From the NCBI RefSeq assembly GCF_020991455.1, contig NZ_JAJMOX010000006.1:248001-312000 (forward strand): a stretch of DNA of 64,000 nt, in the 5' to 3' direction. The DNA comes from Flavobacterium sp. JAS (GTDB taxonomy: Bacteria; Bacteroidota; Bacteroidia; Flavobacteriales; Flavobacteriaceae). The position numbers and the translations under genes are program-made. A model generated the notes under the pieces. The model was not told where the DNA came from, made no database searches, and saw only the letters and a program-made list of their open reading frames with translations. Of the stretch, positions 35,020-44,339 are shown in pieces (within the stretch, counting starts at the first letter, position 1; every line of letters begins with the position of its first letter).

Positions 35020-36063
35020 ATGAAAAAAAAATTGGAAGCCGATTTAATCAGCATTGCACATCGAATTTTAAAGCTTAAAAACAAATCCGATATCAATCAA
35101 TTGTATCTTGAAACGCAGAAATTATATGAGAAATTAGCGGTCTTGAAGTTTGTAGACGAAAACTTTGATACTGTAAAACCAACAATAAGTCACAGTGAAA
35201 TCAGTTCTGAGGTTGAAAGGATCTTCGAAAAAGAAGCAGAAGTTTCGGCTGAGGTCGTAATCGAACCAGCAATTGTTGCCGAAGAAATTGTAGTAGAAGA
35301 AACTCCGGAACCAGTAATTGTTGAAGAAGTAGTTGCCGAAACTACTGAAGAAATAACATCTGAACCGATTGAAGAAGTAGTTGCTGAAACTCCTGACGAA
35401 ATAACTCCTGAAGAAGATGAAGAAATTATTGAAGAACCTGTAATTGAAAAAGAGGAGGAGCTTGAAGCGATTAAAGATACTGAACCTGTAGAAGAAACTA
35501 AAGCACTTTTTGAAGAAATTTCATTTACAACAATCAGTGATTCAAAACCAATTCCTAGTTTTATTCCAGCTTTTGAATTGGATAGAGAAGAAGAAAAAAT
35601 TGAAGATAAAGTAGAAGAGAAGATAGAAACTTCGACAAAACCAGAACCTGTTTCGATTTTGTTTGAAGATTTTGGAATCAATTATGCAGATGCTGAGTTT
35701 GTAAAAGTAGATAGCTTTGAAGCCGTTTCTCCAGTTCCATCAATCAGTGAATTTAAAGAGGAGAAAATTGTTGAAACAGCGGTTTTAGAAACTCCTGCAG
35801 AACCAAAAGCAGTTACTTTGAATGAAAAACTGGCAAAAGGCTTTCATGTTGATTTGAATGACCGAATTGCTTTTACTAAAAATCTTTTCGGAAATAGCTC
35901 TGAAGATTATAGCCGTGTTCTAAATCAATTATTGACTTTTAATTCGTACGGAGAAGCGAAAGAGTTTATCGATAATATGGTAAAACCGGACTATAATAAT
36001 TGGGAAGGAAAAGACGATTATGCAGAACGTTTTCTGGGAATTATCGAGAAGAAATTCGCATAA
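35020..36063 (+). CDS. Acidic repeat-bearing protein, unknown function
   Basis: A 347-residue cytosolic protein with no signal peptide. An N-terminal helical segment (LEADLISIAHRILKL to FVDENFD) is followed by a long Glu/Val/Pro/Thr-rich disordered middle (about residues 55-260) containing EEVVAET twice, 48 bases (16 codons) apart. A folded C-terminal domain (about 268-347) follows: FHVDLNDRIAFTKNLFG, LNQLLTFNSYGEAKEFI and DYAERFLGIIEKKF. The layout recurs in flavobacterial genomes as an unnamed protein. The disordered linker may reach between a membrane or DNA partner and the C-terminal domain (inference). Confidence 0.8.
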   Translation: MKKKLEADLISIAHRILKLKNKSDINQLYLETQKLYEKLAVLKFVDENFDTVKPTISHSEISSEVERIFEKEAEVSAEVVIEPAIVAEEIVVEETPEPVIVEEVVAETTEEITSEPIEEVVAETPDEITPEEDEEIIEEPVIEKEEELEAIKDTEPVEETKALFEEISFTTISDSKPIPSFIPAFELDREEEKIEDKVEEKIETSTKPEPVSILFEDFGINYADAEFVKVDSFEAVSPVPSISEFKEEKIVETAVLETPAEPKAVTLNEKLAKGFHVDLNDRIAFTKNLFGNSSEDYSRVLNQLLTFNSYGEAKEFIDNMVKPDYNNWEGKDDYAERFLGIIEKKFA

Positions 36064-36180
36064 ACACGAATTTCACGGATTTACACGAATTAAAAATAAT
36101 TTTAGTAATTATTAGTTTGTGCAATTTTTAAACAAACAGAATTCGTGCTAATTAGTGAAATCTGTGTTATCTTAATTTAA
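36064..36180. repeat. CACGAATT-type repeat before rsmI
   Basis: ACACGAATTTCACGGATTTACACGAATT (36064-36091) is followed by the reverse type AATTCGTGCTAATTAGTGAAATCTGTG (36140-36166), making a long imperfect hairpin in the leader of rsmI. No gene. Confidence 0.6.
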
Positions 36181-36188
36181 ATTTAATT

Positions 36189-36908
36189 ATGTCTAAATTA
36201 TATATCGTTCCAACGCCAATTGGCAATCTTGAAGATATGACTTTTCGTGCCATTCGGATTCTGAAAGAAGTCGATTTGATCCTGGCTGAAGATACCAGAA
36301 CGAGTGGGAAATTGTTGAAGCATTTTGAAATTGGCACACACATGCACAGCCATCACATGCACAACGAACACAAAACAACTGAGAATTTAATTGCACGTTT
36401 GAAAGCCGGTGAGAATATCGCTTTAATTTCGGATGCAGGAACTCCGGCGATTTCAGATCCCGGTTTTTTATTGACGCGCGCTTGTGTCGAAAATAAAATT
36501 GAAGTAGAGTGTTTACCTGGAGCGACCGCTTTTGTGCCCGCTTTAGTAAACAGCGGATTACCAAATGATAAATTTGTTTTTGAAGGTTTTCTGCCTGATA
36601 AAAAAGGACGTCAAACTCGATTTTTGGCTTTAGCCGAAGAAACCAGAACGATGATTTTATACGTTTCTCCGCATAAACTCGTTAAGACTTTAGCAGAGTT
36701 TATACAGTATTTTGGAGAAGACAGACAAGTTTGCGTTTCAAGAGAATTATCAAAACTGCACGAAGAAAATGTTCGCGGAACCGCAAGAGAAGTATTGACT
36801 CATTTTGAAAAAACAGCACCACGCGGCGAAATAGTCGTAGTTGTTGCCGGAAAAACAATAATAAAAGAACCTAAGAAAAGTAAGTTTTCGAAGGACGATG
36901 AAGAGTGA
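36189..36908 (+). CDS. rsmI: 16S rRNA (cytidine-1402-2'-O)-methyltransferase
   Basis: Methylates C1402 in the ribosomal P site with S-adenosylmethionine. The 239-residue tetrapyrrole-methylase fold has LYIVPTPIGNLEDMTFRAI, AEDTRTSGKLLKHF, LISDAGTPAISDPGF and GATAFVPALVNSGLP. It is shorter than the E. coli protein (near 286) and ends soon after the last strand, as in other Bacteroidetes. It is followed at once by a small lipoprotein gene. Confidence 0.95.
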   Translation: MSKLYIVPTPIGNLEDMTFRAIRILKEVDLILAEDTRTSGKLLKHFEIGTHMHSHHMHNEHKTTENLIARLKAGENIALISDAGTPAISDPGFLLTRACVENKIEVECLPGATAFVPALVNSGLPNDKFVFEGFLPDKKGRQTRFLALAEETRTMILYVSPHKLVKTLAEFIQYFGEDRQVCVSRELSKLHEENVRGTAREVLTHFEKTAPRGEIVVVVAGKTIIKEPKKSKFSKDDEE

Positions 36909-36912
36909 TTAT

Positions 36913-37314
36913 ATGAGAAAAGAATCTTTTAACAGAATAACACTTTTACTTATAATCTCTTTACTAGCATTTTCTTGTAAATCAAATCTTGACAAACAAT
37001 TTTCATTAGAAAATGATCAATTAATAAAAGAATGGAAATCCGAAAATGAAAAGTTTATCAAGGAAAATTCTGGAAAACTAACTGACTCAGTAATGTTAAA
37101 GTCGTTGGACAGTATAGTAATTGAATATACAATCAATAAAAATAAAAAATTAGCTGTTAAATTTATCAAATCAGAACGTGGTGTAAAAAGATTGAACTTT
37201 TTAAAGAAAAATTTCAACAAAGAAGAGATAAAAATTCTTCTAAAAAAAGTTCCAGAATCAATAAAAACAGACACAAATTACAGTGCTTTAAAAAAATATA
37301 TAAGTTCAGAATAA
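36913..37314 (+). CDS. Small lipoprotein of unknown function
   Basis: 133 residues from the ATG at 36913 (an in-frame ATG at 36898 would overlap rsmI). Signal ITLLLIISLLAFSC, with Lys-Ser after the Cys. The mature part is Lys/Glu-rich and helical (LDKQFSLENDQLIKEWKSENEKF) with no recognisable domain. It lies between rsmI and the HopJ-like gene, within 15 bases of the latter, so it is probably co-transcribed. Confidence 0.75.
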   Translation: MRKESFNRITLLLIISLLAFSCKSNLDKQFSLENDQLIKEWKSENEKFIKENSGKLTDSVMLKSLDSIVIEYTINKNKKLAVKFIKSERGVKRLNFLKKNFNKEEIKILLKKVPESIKTDTNYSALKKYISSE

Positions 37315-37328
37315 AAAAGATTAAAATC

Positions 37329-37673
37329 ATGAGCATTCAAGCCTTTTTAGAAAAAGTAAAACAAACTCCAACCCAAATAGCATTTCCTGAAACTATTGCA
37401 GTAATTGAGGAAAATTACAACTTTACTCCAACTGCTTTCCAAAACGGAACACAGCATAATGCAGCAGGAGAAAACTCAGGTTCTTGCAAATTATTTTCTT
37501 TCGCAAAATTGCAAAACTTGAGCAAAGACGAAACTTTAGCCTGTTTTGGAGCTTTTTATTTTGAAGAAGTTTTAGGAGATCCAAACGGAACAAACCATCA
37601 AAACATTAGAAACTTCATCAACTTAGGTTGGGATGGAATTCAGTTTGAAGGAAGTGCTTTGGAATTAAAATAA
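37329..37673 (+). CDS. HopJ-like protein
   Basis: 114 residues matching the HopJ family (named after a Pseudomonas effector). Hallmarks are IAFPETIAVIEENYNFTPTAF, the motif QNAAG-type HNAAGENSGSCKLFSFAK, CFGAFYFEEVLGDPNGTNHQNIRNF. No type III secretion system is expected in this group, so the name does not indicate effector function. In most bacteria the family is a cytosolic protein of unknown role. Confidence 0.88.
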   Translation: MSIQAFLEKVKQTPTQIAFPETIAVIEENYNFTPTAFQNGTQHNAAGENSGSCKLFSFAKLQNLSKDETLACFGAFYFEEVLGDPNGTNHQNIRNFINLGWDGIQFEGSALELK

Positions 37674-37675
37674 AT

Positions 37676-37791
37676 TATTTAAGATTTTAGATTAACGATT
37701 TTTGATTTCAGATCTGAAAAATCAAATGATTTAAGATCATCTATAGCAAATCAAAAATCAGTAATCAACAATCAAAAATCTAAAATCACCA
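37676..37791. repeat. TTAGATT-type palindromic spacer before recJ
   Basis: GATTTTAGATTAACGATTTTTGATT pairs, over a long loop, with the reverse complement of AATCAAAAATCTAAAATC near 37790. Similar spacers occur at four other places. Confidence 0.6.
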
Positions 37792-39492
37792 ATGCGTTGG
37801 ACATTAAAAACAAAACCTTCTGAAGATAAAATCAAACATTTGGCGCAAGCCTTAAATGTAGAAGATTTTGTAGCAACACTTTTGATTCAGCGTGGCATTG
37901 AAACTTTTGAAGATGCCAAGAATTTTTTTCGTCCTTCGTTAGAACATCTTCATGATCCGTTCTTGATGAAAGATATGGATAAAGCCGTTGCGAGAATCGA
38001 ATTGGCAATTGAAAATCAGGAAAACATCTTGGTTTTTGGTGATTATGACGTCGACGGAACTACAGCCGTTTCATTGGTTTCGGCCTATTTAAAATCACAT
38101 TATCCTAATATTGCGACCTATATTCCGGATCGTTATGCCGAAGGTTACGGAATTTCTTTTAAAGGAATTGACTTTGCTGATGATAATGGTTTTTCATTAA
38201 TCATAGCGCTCGATTGTGGTATTAAATCTATTGATCATATCGCTTATGCGAAAGAAAAAAACATCGACTTTATCATTTGCGATCACCACAGGCCAGGAGA
38301 ATTTCTTCCGGATGCAGTTGCGATTTTAGACCCAAAAAGAGAAGATTGTTCGTATCCTTATGATGAATTGTGCGGTTGCGGTGTTGGTTTTAAATTAATT
38401 CAGGCTTTAGGAACAAACAGAAACGAAACGATTGAAGATTTAATTCCGTATCTGGATTTAGTTGCAACGGCAATTGCGGCAGATATTGTGCCAATAACGG
38501 GCGAAAACAGAGTTTTGGCGTATTACGGATTACAAGTGATTAATTCAGATCCCAGACCGGGAATTAAAGCTTTGGTACATCAGGTAAAAAAGAAAACATT
38601 AGATATTACCGATGTTGTTTTTATCATTTCACCCCGAATAAATGCTGCCGGAAGAATTAAACATGGTAATCATGCCGTTGAATTATTGACGGAATTTAAT
38701 TTTGAGCAAGCACAGCAATTCGCTTCAGAAATTGAACAATACAACTCAGATCGTAAAGATTTAGACAAACAAATTACCAAAGAGGCTTTTCAGCAAATTA
38801 TCAAAAATAACGAAGAAGACCGATTTTCGACGGTTGTTTTTCAGGAAGATTGGCACAAAGGAGTAATCGGAATTGTGGCTTCAAGACTTATCGAAACTTA
38901 TTATCGACCAACTTTAGTCTTTACCAAAAGTGGCGACAAATATGCTGCTTCTGCAAGATCTGTAAAAGGATTTGATGTTTATAATGCACTCGATGCTTGT
39001 TCTGAACATTTGGAACAATTTGGAGGACATATGTATGCAGCAGGAATGACATTGAAAGCCGAAAACTATGAAACGTTTAAAGACGCTTTTGAAAAACAAG
39101 TGCAGGAAACTATTTTACCCGAAATGCGAACTCCTGAAATTGAGGTCGATGCCGAAATAGACTTTACTGATATTACCCCAAAACTTATTCGGATTTTAAA
39201 ACAATTCGAACCTTTTGGGCCTTTGAATATGACGCCTGTTTTTATGACCAAAAATGTAAAAGACACAGGTTACGCCAAAACTTTAGGAGCCGATGAAGAG
39301 CATTTAAGACTTTTCGTAAAGCAATATAATTCAGATGGAATTGCAGCTATAGGTTTTGGACTCGGAAAAAAGTTAGACATCACAAAAAATCAAAACCCTT
39401 TTCAGTTAGTTTATTCACTGGCTGAAAATGAGTGGAACGGAACGGTTTCGACTCAACTTATGTTAAAAGATATTAGAACAAATGAAAAATAA
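37792..39492 (+). CDS. recJ: Single-stranded-DNA-specific exonuclease RecJ
   Basis: Degrades 5'-ended single strands in recombination and mismatch repair. The 566-residue DHH phosphoesterase has IENQENILVFGDYDVDGTTA (motif I), IALDCGIKSI, FIICDHHRP (DHH), a DHHA1 domain from about residue 300 (PRINAAGRIKHGNH, EDWHKGVIGIVASR) and an OB-fold C-terminal part. It overlaps the MFS gene by 11 bases, so the two are translated from one transcript. Confidence 0.96.
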   Translation: MRWTLKTKPSEDKIKHLAQALNVEDFVATLLIQRGIETFEDAKNFFRPSLEHLHDPFLMKDMDKAVARIELAIENQENILVFGDYDVDGTTAVSLVSAYLKSHYPNIATYIPDRYAEGYGISFKGIDFADDNGFSLIIALDCGIKSIDHIAYAKEKNIDFIICDHHRPGEFLPDAVAILDPKREDCSYPYDELCGCGVGFKLIQALGTNRNETIEDLIPYLDLVATAIAADIVPITGENRVLAYYGLQVINSDPRPGIKALVHQVKKKTLDITDVVFIISPRINAAGRIKHGNHAVELLTEFNFEQAQQFASEIEQYNSDRKDLDKQITKEAFQQIIKNNEEDRFSTVVFQEDWHKGVIGIVASRLIETYYRPTLVFTKSGDKYAASARSVKGFDVYNALDACSEHLEQFGGHMYAAGMTLKAENYETFKDAFEKQVQETILPEMRTPEIEVDAEIDFTDITPKLIRILKQFEPFGPLNMTPVFMTKNVKDTGYAKTLGADEEHLRLFVKQYNSDGIAAIGFGLGKKLDITKNQNPFQLVYSLAENEWNGTVSTQLMLKDIRTNEK

Positions 39493-40762
39493 AACAAAGA
39501 AGCAAGATCCATATCAGGCGTTGCGTTATAGAGAATTTAATGTTTTTTTATTATTGCGTTTTGCTATGGTTTTTGCCTGGTCAATGCAATTTATCATAAT
39601 CGAATGGGAAGTTTACAGTATAACCAAAAATCCGCTTTCGTTAGGAATTATTGGACTAATGGAAGTAATTCCTGCCGTTTCGATGGCTTTATTTGCCGGC
39701 CATATTGTCGATCAAAAGGAGAAAAAAGGATTATTGGTAAAATGTATTCTTGGATTTTCAGTAATCAGTTTCGGATTGTTTTTATTGACTTGGCCAAAAG
39801 TTGTTGGAGGCTGGTCTACTAATGCTATTTTGTATTCTATTTACTTTTTGGTTTTCCTTGGCGGATTGGTTCGTGCTTTTCTTGGGCCAACGATCTTCTC
39901 TCTTTTGTCTTTAATTGTTCCTAAAAAAGTATATCCAAACGCTGCGACATGGAGTAGCTCAGTTTGGCAAATTGGTGCAGTTTTAGGGCCTGCTGTTGCA
40001 GGTTTTTCAATCAATTTTATTGGAGTTCATTGGTCAATGTGTCTGGTTGTCGGGTTTTCTGTTTTTTCATTAATAGCATTATCGCAAATCGAGAAAAAAC
40101 CAATATTGAATCCGAAAATTGGCGAACCGGTAATGGAGAGTTTAAAAGAAGGAATCAAATTTGTCTTTAATAATAAAACCATTTTAGGAGTACTTTCTCT
40201 GGATATGGTTGCGGTACTTTTTGGTGGTGCAGTCGCTTTATTGCCTGTTTTTGCACAAGATATTCTAAAAGTTGGTCCCGAAGGTTTCGGAGTTCTAAGA
40301 GCTGCGCCCGCAATTGGGGCTTTTATTACTATGTTAGTTTCGGCTTATGTTCCATTGTATGAAAAAGCGGGAATGAAACTTTTAGTTGCCATTTTCATCT
40401 TCGGATTATGTATCATATTGTTTGGAGTTTCGACTATTTTCTGGCTGTCTGTTGTTGCTTTATTTTTAAGCGGAGTTGCCGATGGAATTTCTGTAGTAAT
40501 TCGCCAAACTATTCTACAACTTAAAACACCAGATCACATGCGTGGCCGTGTTGCAGCTGTAAATTCAATGTTCGTAGGTTCATCAAATGAATTAGGGGCT
40601 TTTGAAAGTGGCTTAACGGCTAAATTAATGGGAACTGTAACTTCAGTAGTTTTTGGAGGAAGTATGACACTTTTGACTGTTTTAGGTTTCGGAATCAAAT
40701 CGCCTACATTTAGAAATTTAGATCTTCGAAAAGATATGGAAGATCATCAAAACATGGAGTAA
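39482..40762 (+). CDS. MFS exporter, enterobactin-exporter-like (EntS type)
   Basis: A 426-residue, 12-helix major facilitator. It starts with RYREFNVFLLLRFAMVFAWSMQFIIIEW, and the A-motif-like AGHIVDQKEKKGLLVK between helices 2 and 3 and SGVADGISVVIRQTILQL near helix 11 are typical of the TCR/MFS_3 group that includes siderophore exporters. No siderophore genes are nearby, so the substrate is open. Overlaps: recJ by 11 bases, next hydrolase by one base. Confidence 0.87.
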   Translation: MKNKTKKQDPYQALRYREFNVFLLLRFAMVFAWSMQFIIIEWEVYSITKNPLSLGIIGLMEVIPAVSMALFAGHIVDQKEKKGLLVKCILGFSVISFGLFLLTWPKVVGGWSTNAILYSIYFLVFLGGLVRAFLGPTIFSLLSLIVPKKVYPNAATWSSSVWQIGAVLGPAVAGFSINFIGVHWSMCLVVGFSVFSLIALSQIEKKPILNPKIGEPVMESLKEGIKFVFNNKTILGVLSLDMVAVLFGGAVALLPVFAQDILKVGPEGFGVLRAAPAIGAFITMLVSAYVPLYEKAGMKLLVAIFIFGLCIILFGVSTIFWLSVVALFLSGVADGISVVIRQTILQLKTPDHMRGRVAAVNSMFVGSSNELGAFESGLTAKLMGTVTSVVFGGSMTLLTVLGFGIKSPTFRNLDLRKDMEDHQNME

Positions 40763-41682
40763 TGAGACAGTCGTTATTGTTTTTCTTTTTGTTGGTGTCT
40801 TTCATTACGAAAGGGCAAAATCTATACATTAAAACATACGGAAACGAAAAGGATAAAGCAGTGATTTTTATTCACGGTGGTCCAAGTGGAAATTCGACTT
40901 TGTTTGAAAGTACAACGGCTCAAAAACTGGCTAATCTTGGGTTTTATGTCCTTGTTTATGATAGGAGAGGTGAAGGAAGATCTGCAGATCCGGAGGCTAA
41001 GTTTACTTATGAAGAAGCTTTTCAGGATTTAAATGCGATTTACAAAGAATATCATTTAAGTAAAGCGATACTTTTAAGTCATAGTTTTGGAGGTTTGGTT
41101 GCAACTCTTTATACCGAAAAATATCCGCAGAATGTAAGTGCACTTGTTTTGGCAGGCGCTTTATTTTCGCAACAGGAAACCTATGATCATATTTTAAATT
41201 CTCTGACTAAAAAATATACTGAGAATCTAAATTCTGATGAACTTAAGAAAATAAGTTCTGTTGAAAAAATGGATAAAAAGTCAGCTGAATATAGAAAAGC
41301 CTGTTTTGATTTGGCTGGTGAAAATGGTTACTTCAAAATGCCAAACCCAACCGAGACATCAAAAAAGCTTTATGCCGATTATGAAGCGAGTAGCTTTTAT
41401 AGAACCAATATTAGAAATAAAAATGCTCCGTTGCTTTTCTATAAAAATGAAAAGCAAAACAATATTGACAGCAGACCTGCTTTAAAGAAAATAAAAGCCA
41501 AAGGAGTTCCCGTTTTTGCTATTTACGGTAAAGAAGATGGAGTTTTTTCGACTGCACAAATTAATTCTATTAAAAGTTTAGTTGGTAAAAACCATTTTGC
41601 TTTATTAGACAATTGCTCACATTATTTGTTTGTAGATCAACAAAATGAATTTCTTTCTAATATGAAGAAATGGCTAAATTAA
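40762..41682 (+). CDS. Secreted alpha/beta hydrolase
   Basis: A 306-residue protein with a signal peptide (LLFFFLLVSFITKGQ) and an alpha/beta hydrolase fold: oxyanion strand IFIHGGPSGNS, nucleophile Ser in LLSHSFGGLVA, Asp in YGKEDGVFS and His in NCSHYLFVD. The HGGPSG element is common in prolyl aminopeptidase-like enzymes, which would suit peptide or ester cleavage in the periplasm. Substrate unknown. It is the last gene of the recJ-MFS unit. Confidence 0.85.
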   Translation: MRQSLLFFFLLVSFITKGQNLYIKTYGNEKDKAVIFIHGGPSGNSTLFESTTAQKLANLGFYVLVYDRRGEGRSADPEAKFTYEEAFQDLNAIYKEYHLSKAILLSHSFGGLVATLYTEKYPQNVSALVLAGALFSQQETYDHILNSLTKKYTENLNSDELKKISSVEKMDKKSAEYRKACFDLAGENGYFKMPNPTETSKKLYADYEASSFYRTNIRNKNAPLLFYKNEKQNNIDSRPALKKIKAKGVPVFAIYGKEDGVFSTAQINSIKSLVGKNHFALLDNCSHYLFVDQQNEFLSNMKKWLN

Positions 41683-41820
41683 ATGGATTCACCATATAAG
41701 TGATGTCAGTTCAATTAAGTTTTTTAGATCTTGCTAAAATGAACTTATATAAATTAAATGATAAATTATTTTTTGCAATACTTTATGAGTTTTTTATTTA
41801 GAATTAATATAAATAATATT

Positions 41821-41828
41821 TATATTTG
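41821..41828 (+). promoter_or_regulatory. -7 element for the cysteine-rich small gene
   Basis: TATATTTG matches TANNTTTG exactly, 21 bases before the ATG at 41849. Confidence 0.45.
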
Positions 41829-41848
41829 TTGGAATAAAATGATTTACG

Positions 41849-42205
41849 ATGAGAGAAATAGAGCAAATATATCATAACAACTTCGGAATAGCCTTTTACT
41901 GGAAAAAAGAAAATACAACTATATTAGACAAAGTACAGCTGGTATTTAAAGAAACTGGCTTTTATTTTACAGTGCAGGAATTAAATCATTTTTGCGATTT
42001 AATCGAAGATAGTATGATCGAAAATGCTTGTTGCGAAGCTTGTGAACTAAAATATTCTTGTCATAAATTCTTATTGAAAACCCCTTGCGCTTCTATAGAT
42101 TTAGCCGTTTCAATGACCGAATTAAAATCGATTAAAGATTTGGTTGAAGGTTCTTTATTCCGAATTGATTTAGATGAATATATTTATGGAGTTGGCTTAA
42201 ATTAA
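41849..42205 (+). CDS. Small cysteine-rich protein, unknown function
   Basis: A 118-residue cytosolic protein without signal or membrane segment. The N-terminus IEQIYHNNFGIAFYWK has alternating aromatics. A Cys cluster ENACCEACELKYSCHKFLLKTP could bind a metal, and the C-terminus (FRIDLDEYIYGVGLN) is beta-like. I do not recognise the family but have the impression it is conserved in flavobacteria. Single gene with its own promoter. Confidence 0.72.
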   Translation: MREIEQIYHNNFGIAFYWKKENTTILDKVQLVFKETGFYFTVQELNHFCDLIEDSMIENACCEACELKYSCHKFLLKTPCASIDLAVSMTELKSIKDLVEGSLFRIDLDEYIYGVGLN

Positions 42206-42288
42206 TAAGCATTCTAAATGTTTTAACAATAATTTTTCATTATTGAAATGTATTTTGATTTTATTCAAAAAAAAGTATATTTACAGCA

Positions 42289-43500
42289 ATGAAAAAATCA
42301 CGTATTCTTTTTGCCATTGTTGTTCTGGCGGTTTTCTTAACAAACTGCACCAACAAATCTGACGATTATATTGATCCTCGCGGAACTGATTATGCGGGTT
42401 CAGAAAGTTGCATTCAATGTCATCAAGCCCAATTTGATTTAGCTTCACACAGTTCTCATTTTAAAGCAACTGCGCCTGCAAGTTTAGAAAATGTTCTGGG
42501 AAGTTTTAGTAAAGGAAATCACGTTTTTACCTATGACAAAAACACCAAACTGGTCATGGAAAAACGAAATGATAGTTTGTATCAGGTTTTGTACAAAGAT
42601 GGAAAAGAAGTTGAAGCTCATCCTTATGATATTGTTTTTGGAGTAAAGCATGCGCAAACTGGTGCTTTCTGGAAGAATTATTATACGTATGAATTGCCAA
42701 TATCTTATTATCATTCACTTAATAGCTGGGGAACCAGTCCTGGATATCCTACCGATAAACCCTTTTTTAACAGAGAAATAGCTAAAGAATGTTATGCTTG
42801 TCATAGTTCTAATATTGGAAGTAGATATATTACTACGACTTCGGATAAAGTAAATACAATGGCAATGGAAGCGGAAAGTTTCATGGATAAAAATACTTTG
42901 ATCTACGGAATTGATTGTGAACGTTGCCACGGACCGGCAAAAGAACATGTAAAGACTCACTTGAAATTTCCTGATTTAAAAACAGCAAAAAATATAGTTT
43001 CGATTAAAGGACTCAGCAGACAACAAAGATTAGATGCATGCGCAATTTGTCATTCAGGAAATGATAAAATAAAGCTTAAATCCCGTTTTCAATTTAAACC
43101 CGGTGAAAGTCTTAATGATTATTTTAGAGCTACACCATCATCAAATGACAGTCTTCATTTTGATGTTCATGGTAACCAATTTGGTTTATTGGCGCAAAGT
43201 AAGTGTTTCCAGAAAAGCGAAGTTATGGATTGTATGACGTGCCATAATCCGCATGAAAATTCGCCGTCAAATTTAGCGACATATTCAAAAATATGTATGA
43301 GTTGTCATCAGGATTTAAAACACAATGAAACAACCTTAAAAACAATGTCAGGAAGTTTATTGGCTAATAATTGTGTAGAATGTCACATGCCGAAAAAGAC
43401 CTCAAATGCTATTAGTTTTAAACTTTCGAACAATAAACAATTGTCGAATTATATTTTGAGAACGCACAAGATTGGAATTTATCCAACTAACAAAAAGTAA
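42289..43500 (+). CDS. Heptaheme cytochrome c lipoprotein
   Basis: A 403-residue protein with seven CxxCH motifs: SCIQCH, ECYACH, DCERCH, ACAICH, DCMTCH, ICMSCH and NCVECH. Signal AIVVLAVFLTNC gives a lipoprotein, and TNKSDDY after Cys resembles the export signal for surface lipoproteins in this phylum. Family relatives are the cytochrome c554/multiheme nitrite-type carriers, which pass electrons between quinol oxidases and terminal enzymes. No reductase partner is adjacent, so partner and direction are open. Confidence 0.9.
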   Translation: MKKSRILFAIVVLAVFLTNCTNKSDDYIDPRGTDYAGSESCIQCHQAQFDLASHSSHFKATAPASLENVLGSFSKGNHVFTYDKNTKLVMEKRNDSLYQVLYKDGKEVEAHPYDIVFGVKHAQTGAFWKNYYTYELPISYYHSLNSWGTSPGYPTDKPFFNREIAKECYACHSSNIGSRYITTTSDKVNTMAMEAESFMDKNTLIYGIDCERCHGPAKEHVKTHLKFPDLKTAKNIVSIKGLSRQQRLDACAICHSGNDKIKLKSRFQFKPGESLNDYFRATPSSNDSLHFDVHGNQFGLLAQSKCFQKSEVMDCMTCHNPHENSPSNLATYSKICMSCHQDLKHNETTLKTMSGSLLANNCVECHMPKKTSNAISFKLSNNKQLSNYILRTHKIGIYPTNKK

Positions 43501-44244
43501 TTATTGTTCGAATTTTTGAAGTTCAAAAGTTTCACCGTCAAAAACACCGTAAGTAAAATACCCAATCCAGTCGCCTAGATTTACGTATTTTGATTCTTCT
43601 CCTACAGGAATAATCATTGGTAAATGACGATGTCCGAAAATGAAATAATTGTAATGTTTGGTTTCGAGTTTACGTTTGGCATACAAAACAAGCCATTCGT
43701 TTTCTTCCCCTAAAAATTTCACATCTTCATCACCAGAAATCAGTTTGTTTTTGACAGATAAATATTGTGCTAAACTCACGCCGATATCAGGATGTAACCA
43801 ACGGAAAAGCCATTTTGAAAACGGATTTGTAAATACCTTTTTCATTCGTTTATAGCCTTTATCTCCAGGACCTTTGCCATCTCCATGACCAATTAAGAAA
43901 GTTTTTCCGTTAAAGGTAAATTCTTTGTTATCATGATAAACCGGAATATTTAATTCAGTTTGAAAATAGTCATTCATCCAAAGATCATGATTCCCAACGA
44001 AAAAGTAAACCGGGATTCCGCTATCGCGAAGTTCTGCTAATTTACCCAGTACACGTACAAAACCTTTAGGTACAACGGTTTTGTATTCGAACCAAAAATC
44101 AAATAAGTCACCTAACAAAAAAATAGCTTCTGCATCTTCTTTTACGACATCTAGCCAAGCCACGAATTTTTGTTCACGAGGCAAACTCAATTCAGGAGTT
44201 GGAGCTCCAAAATGCTGATCAGAAGCGAAATATACTTTTTTCAT
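43501..44244 (-). CDS. lpxH: UDP-2,3-diacylglucosamine diphosphatase
   Basis: Cleaves UDP-2,3-diacylglucosamine to lipid X in lipid A synthesis. The 247-residue calcineurin-like phosphoesterase has the di-metal motifs ASDQHFGAP, LLGDLFDFWFE, GNHDLW, IGHGDG and GHRH. It ends 1 base after the cytochrome gene on the opposite strand, so the two are tail-to-tail without a visible terminator. Confidence 0.93.
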   Translation of the reverse strand: MKKVYFASDQHFGAPTPELSLPREQKFVAWLDVVKEDAEAIFLLGDLFDFWFEYKTVVPKGFVRVLGKLAELRDSGIPVYFFVGNHDLWMNDYFQTELNIPVYHDNKEFTFNGKTFLIGHGDGKGPGDKGYKRMKKVFTNPFSKWLFRWLHPDIGVSLAQYLSVKNKLISGDEDVKFLGEENEWLVLYAKRKLETKHYNYFIFGHRHLPMIIPVGEESKYVNLGDWIGYFTYGVFDGETFELQKFEQ

Positions 44245-44339
44245 TTAGATTATTAGATTGTTAGACTACTTAGAATTTTAGACTTTAACCGTATTGTCAT
44301 CCTGAGCGAAGTCGAAGGATTGGAATTTGGAATTTTCTT
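44245..44339. repeat. Repeats between queD and lpxH
   Basis: TTAGATTATTAGATTG units (44245-44285) are followed by a TTGTCATCCTGAGCGAAGTCGAAGGA element (44294-44319), then TTGGAATTTGGAATTTT (44320-44336). All three are parts of repeat families seen elsewhere in the window. Confidence 0.6.

Noticed and set aside
35190..35681. A 163-codon minus-strand frame rich in Ser.
   Set aside because: It is the shadow of the Glu-rich repeat gene on the other strand; its low-complexity Ser/Thr/Ile content is explained by that.
37329..37673. A type III secretion effector.
   Set aside because: Only the family name suggests this; the same fold is present in many bacteria without such systems.
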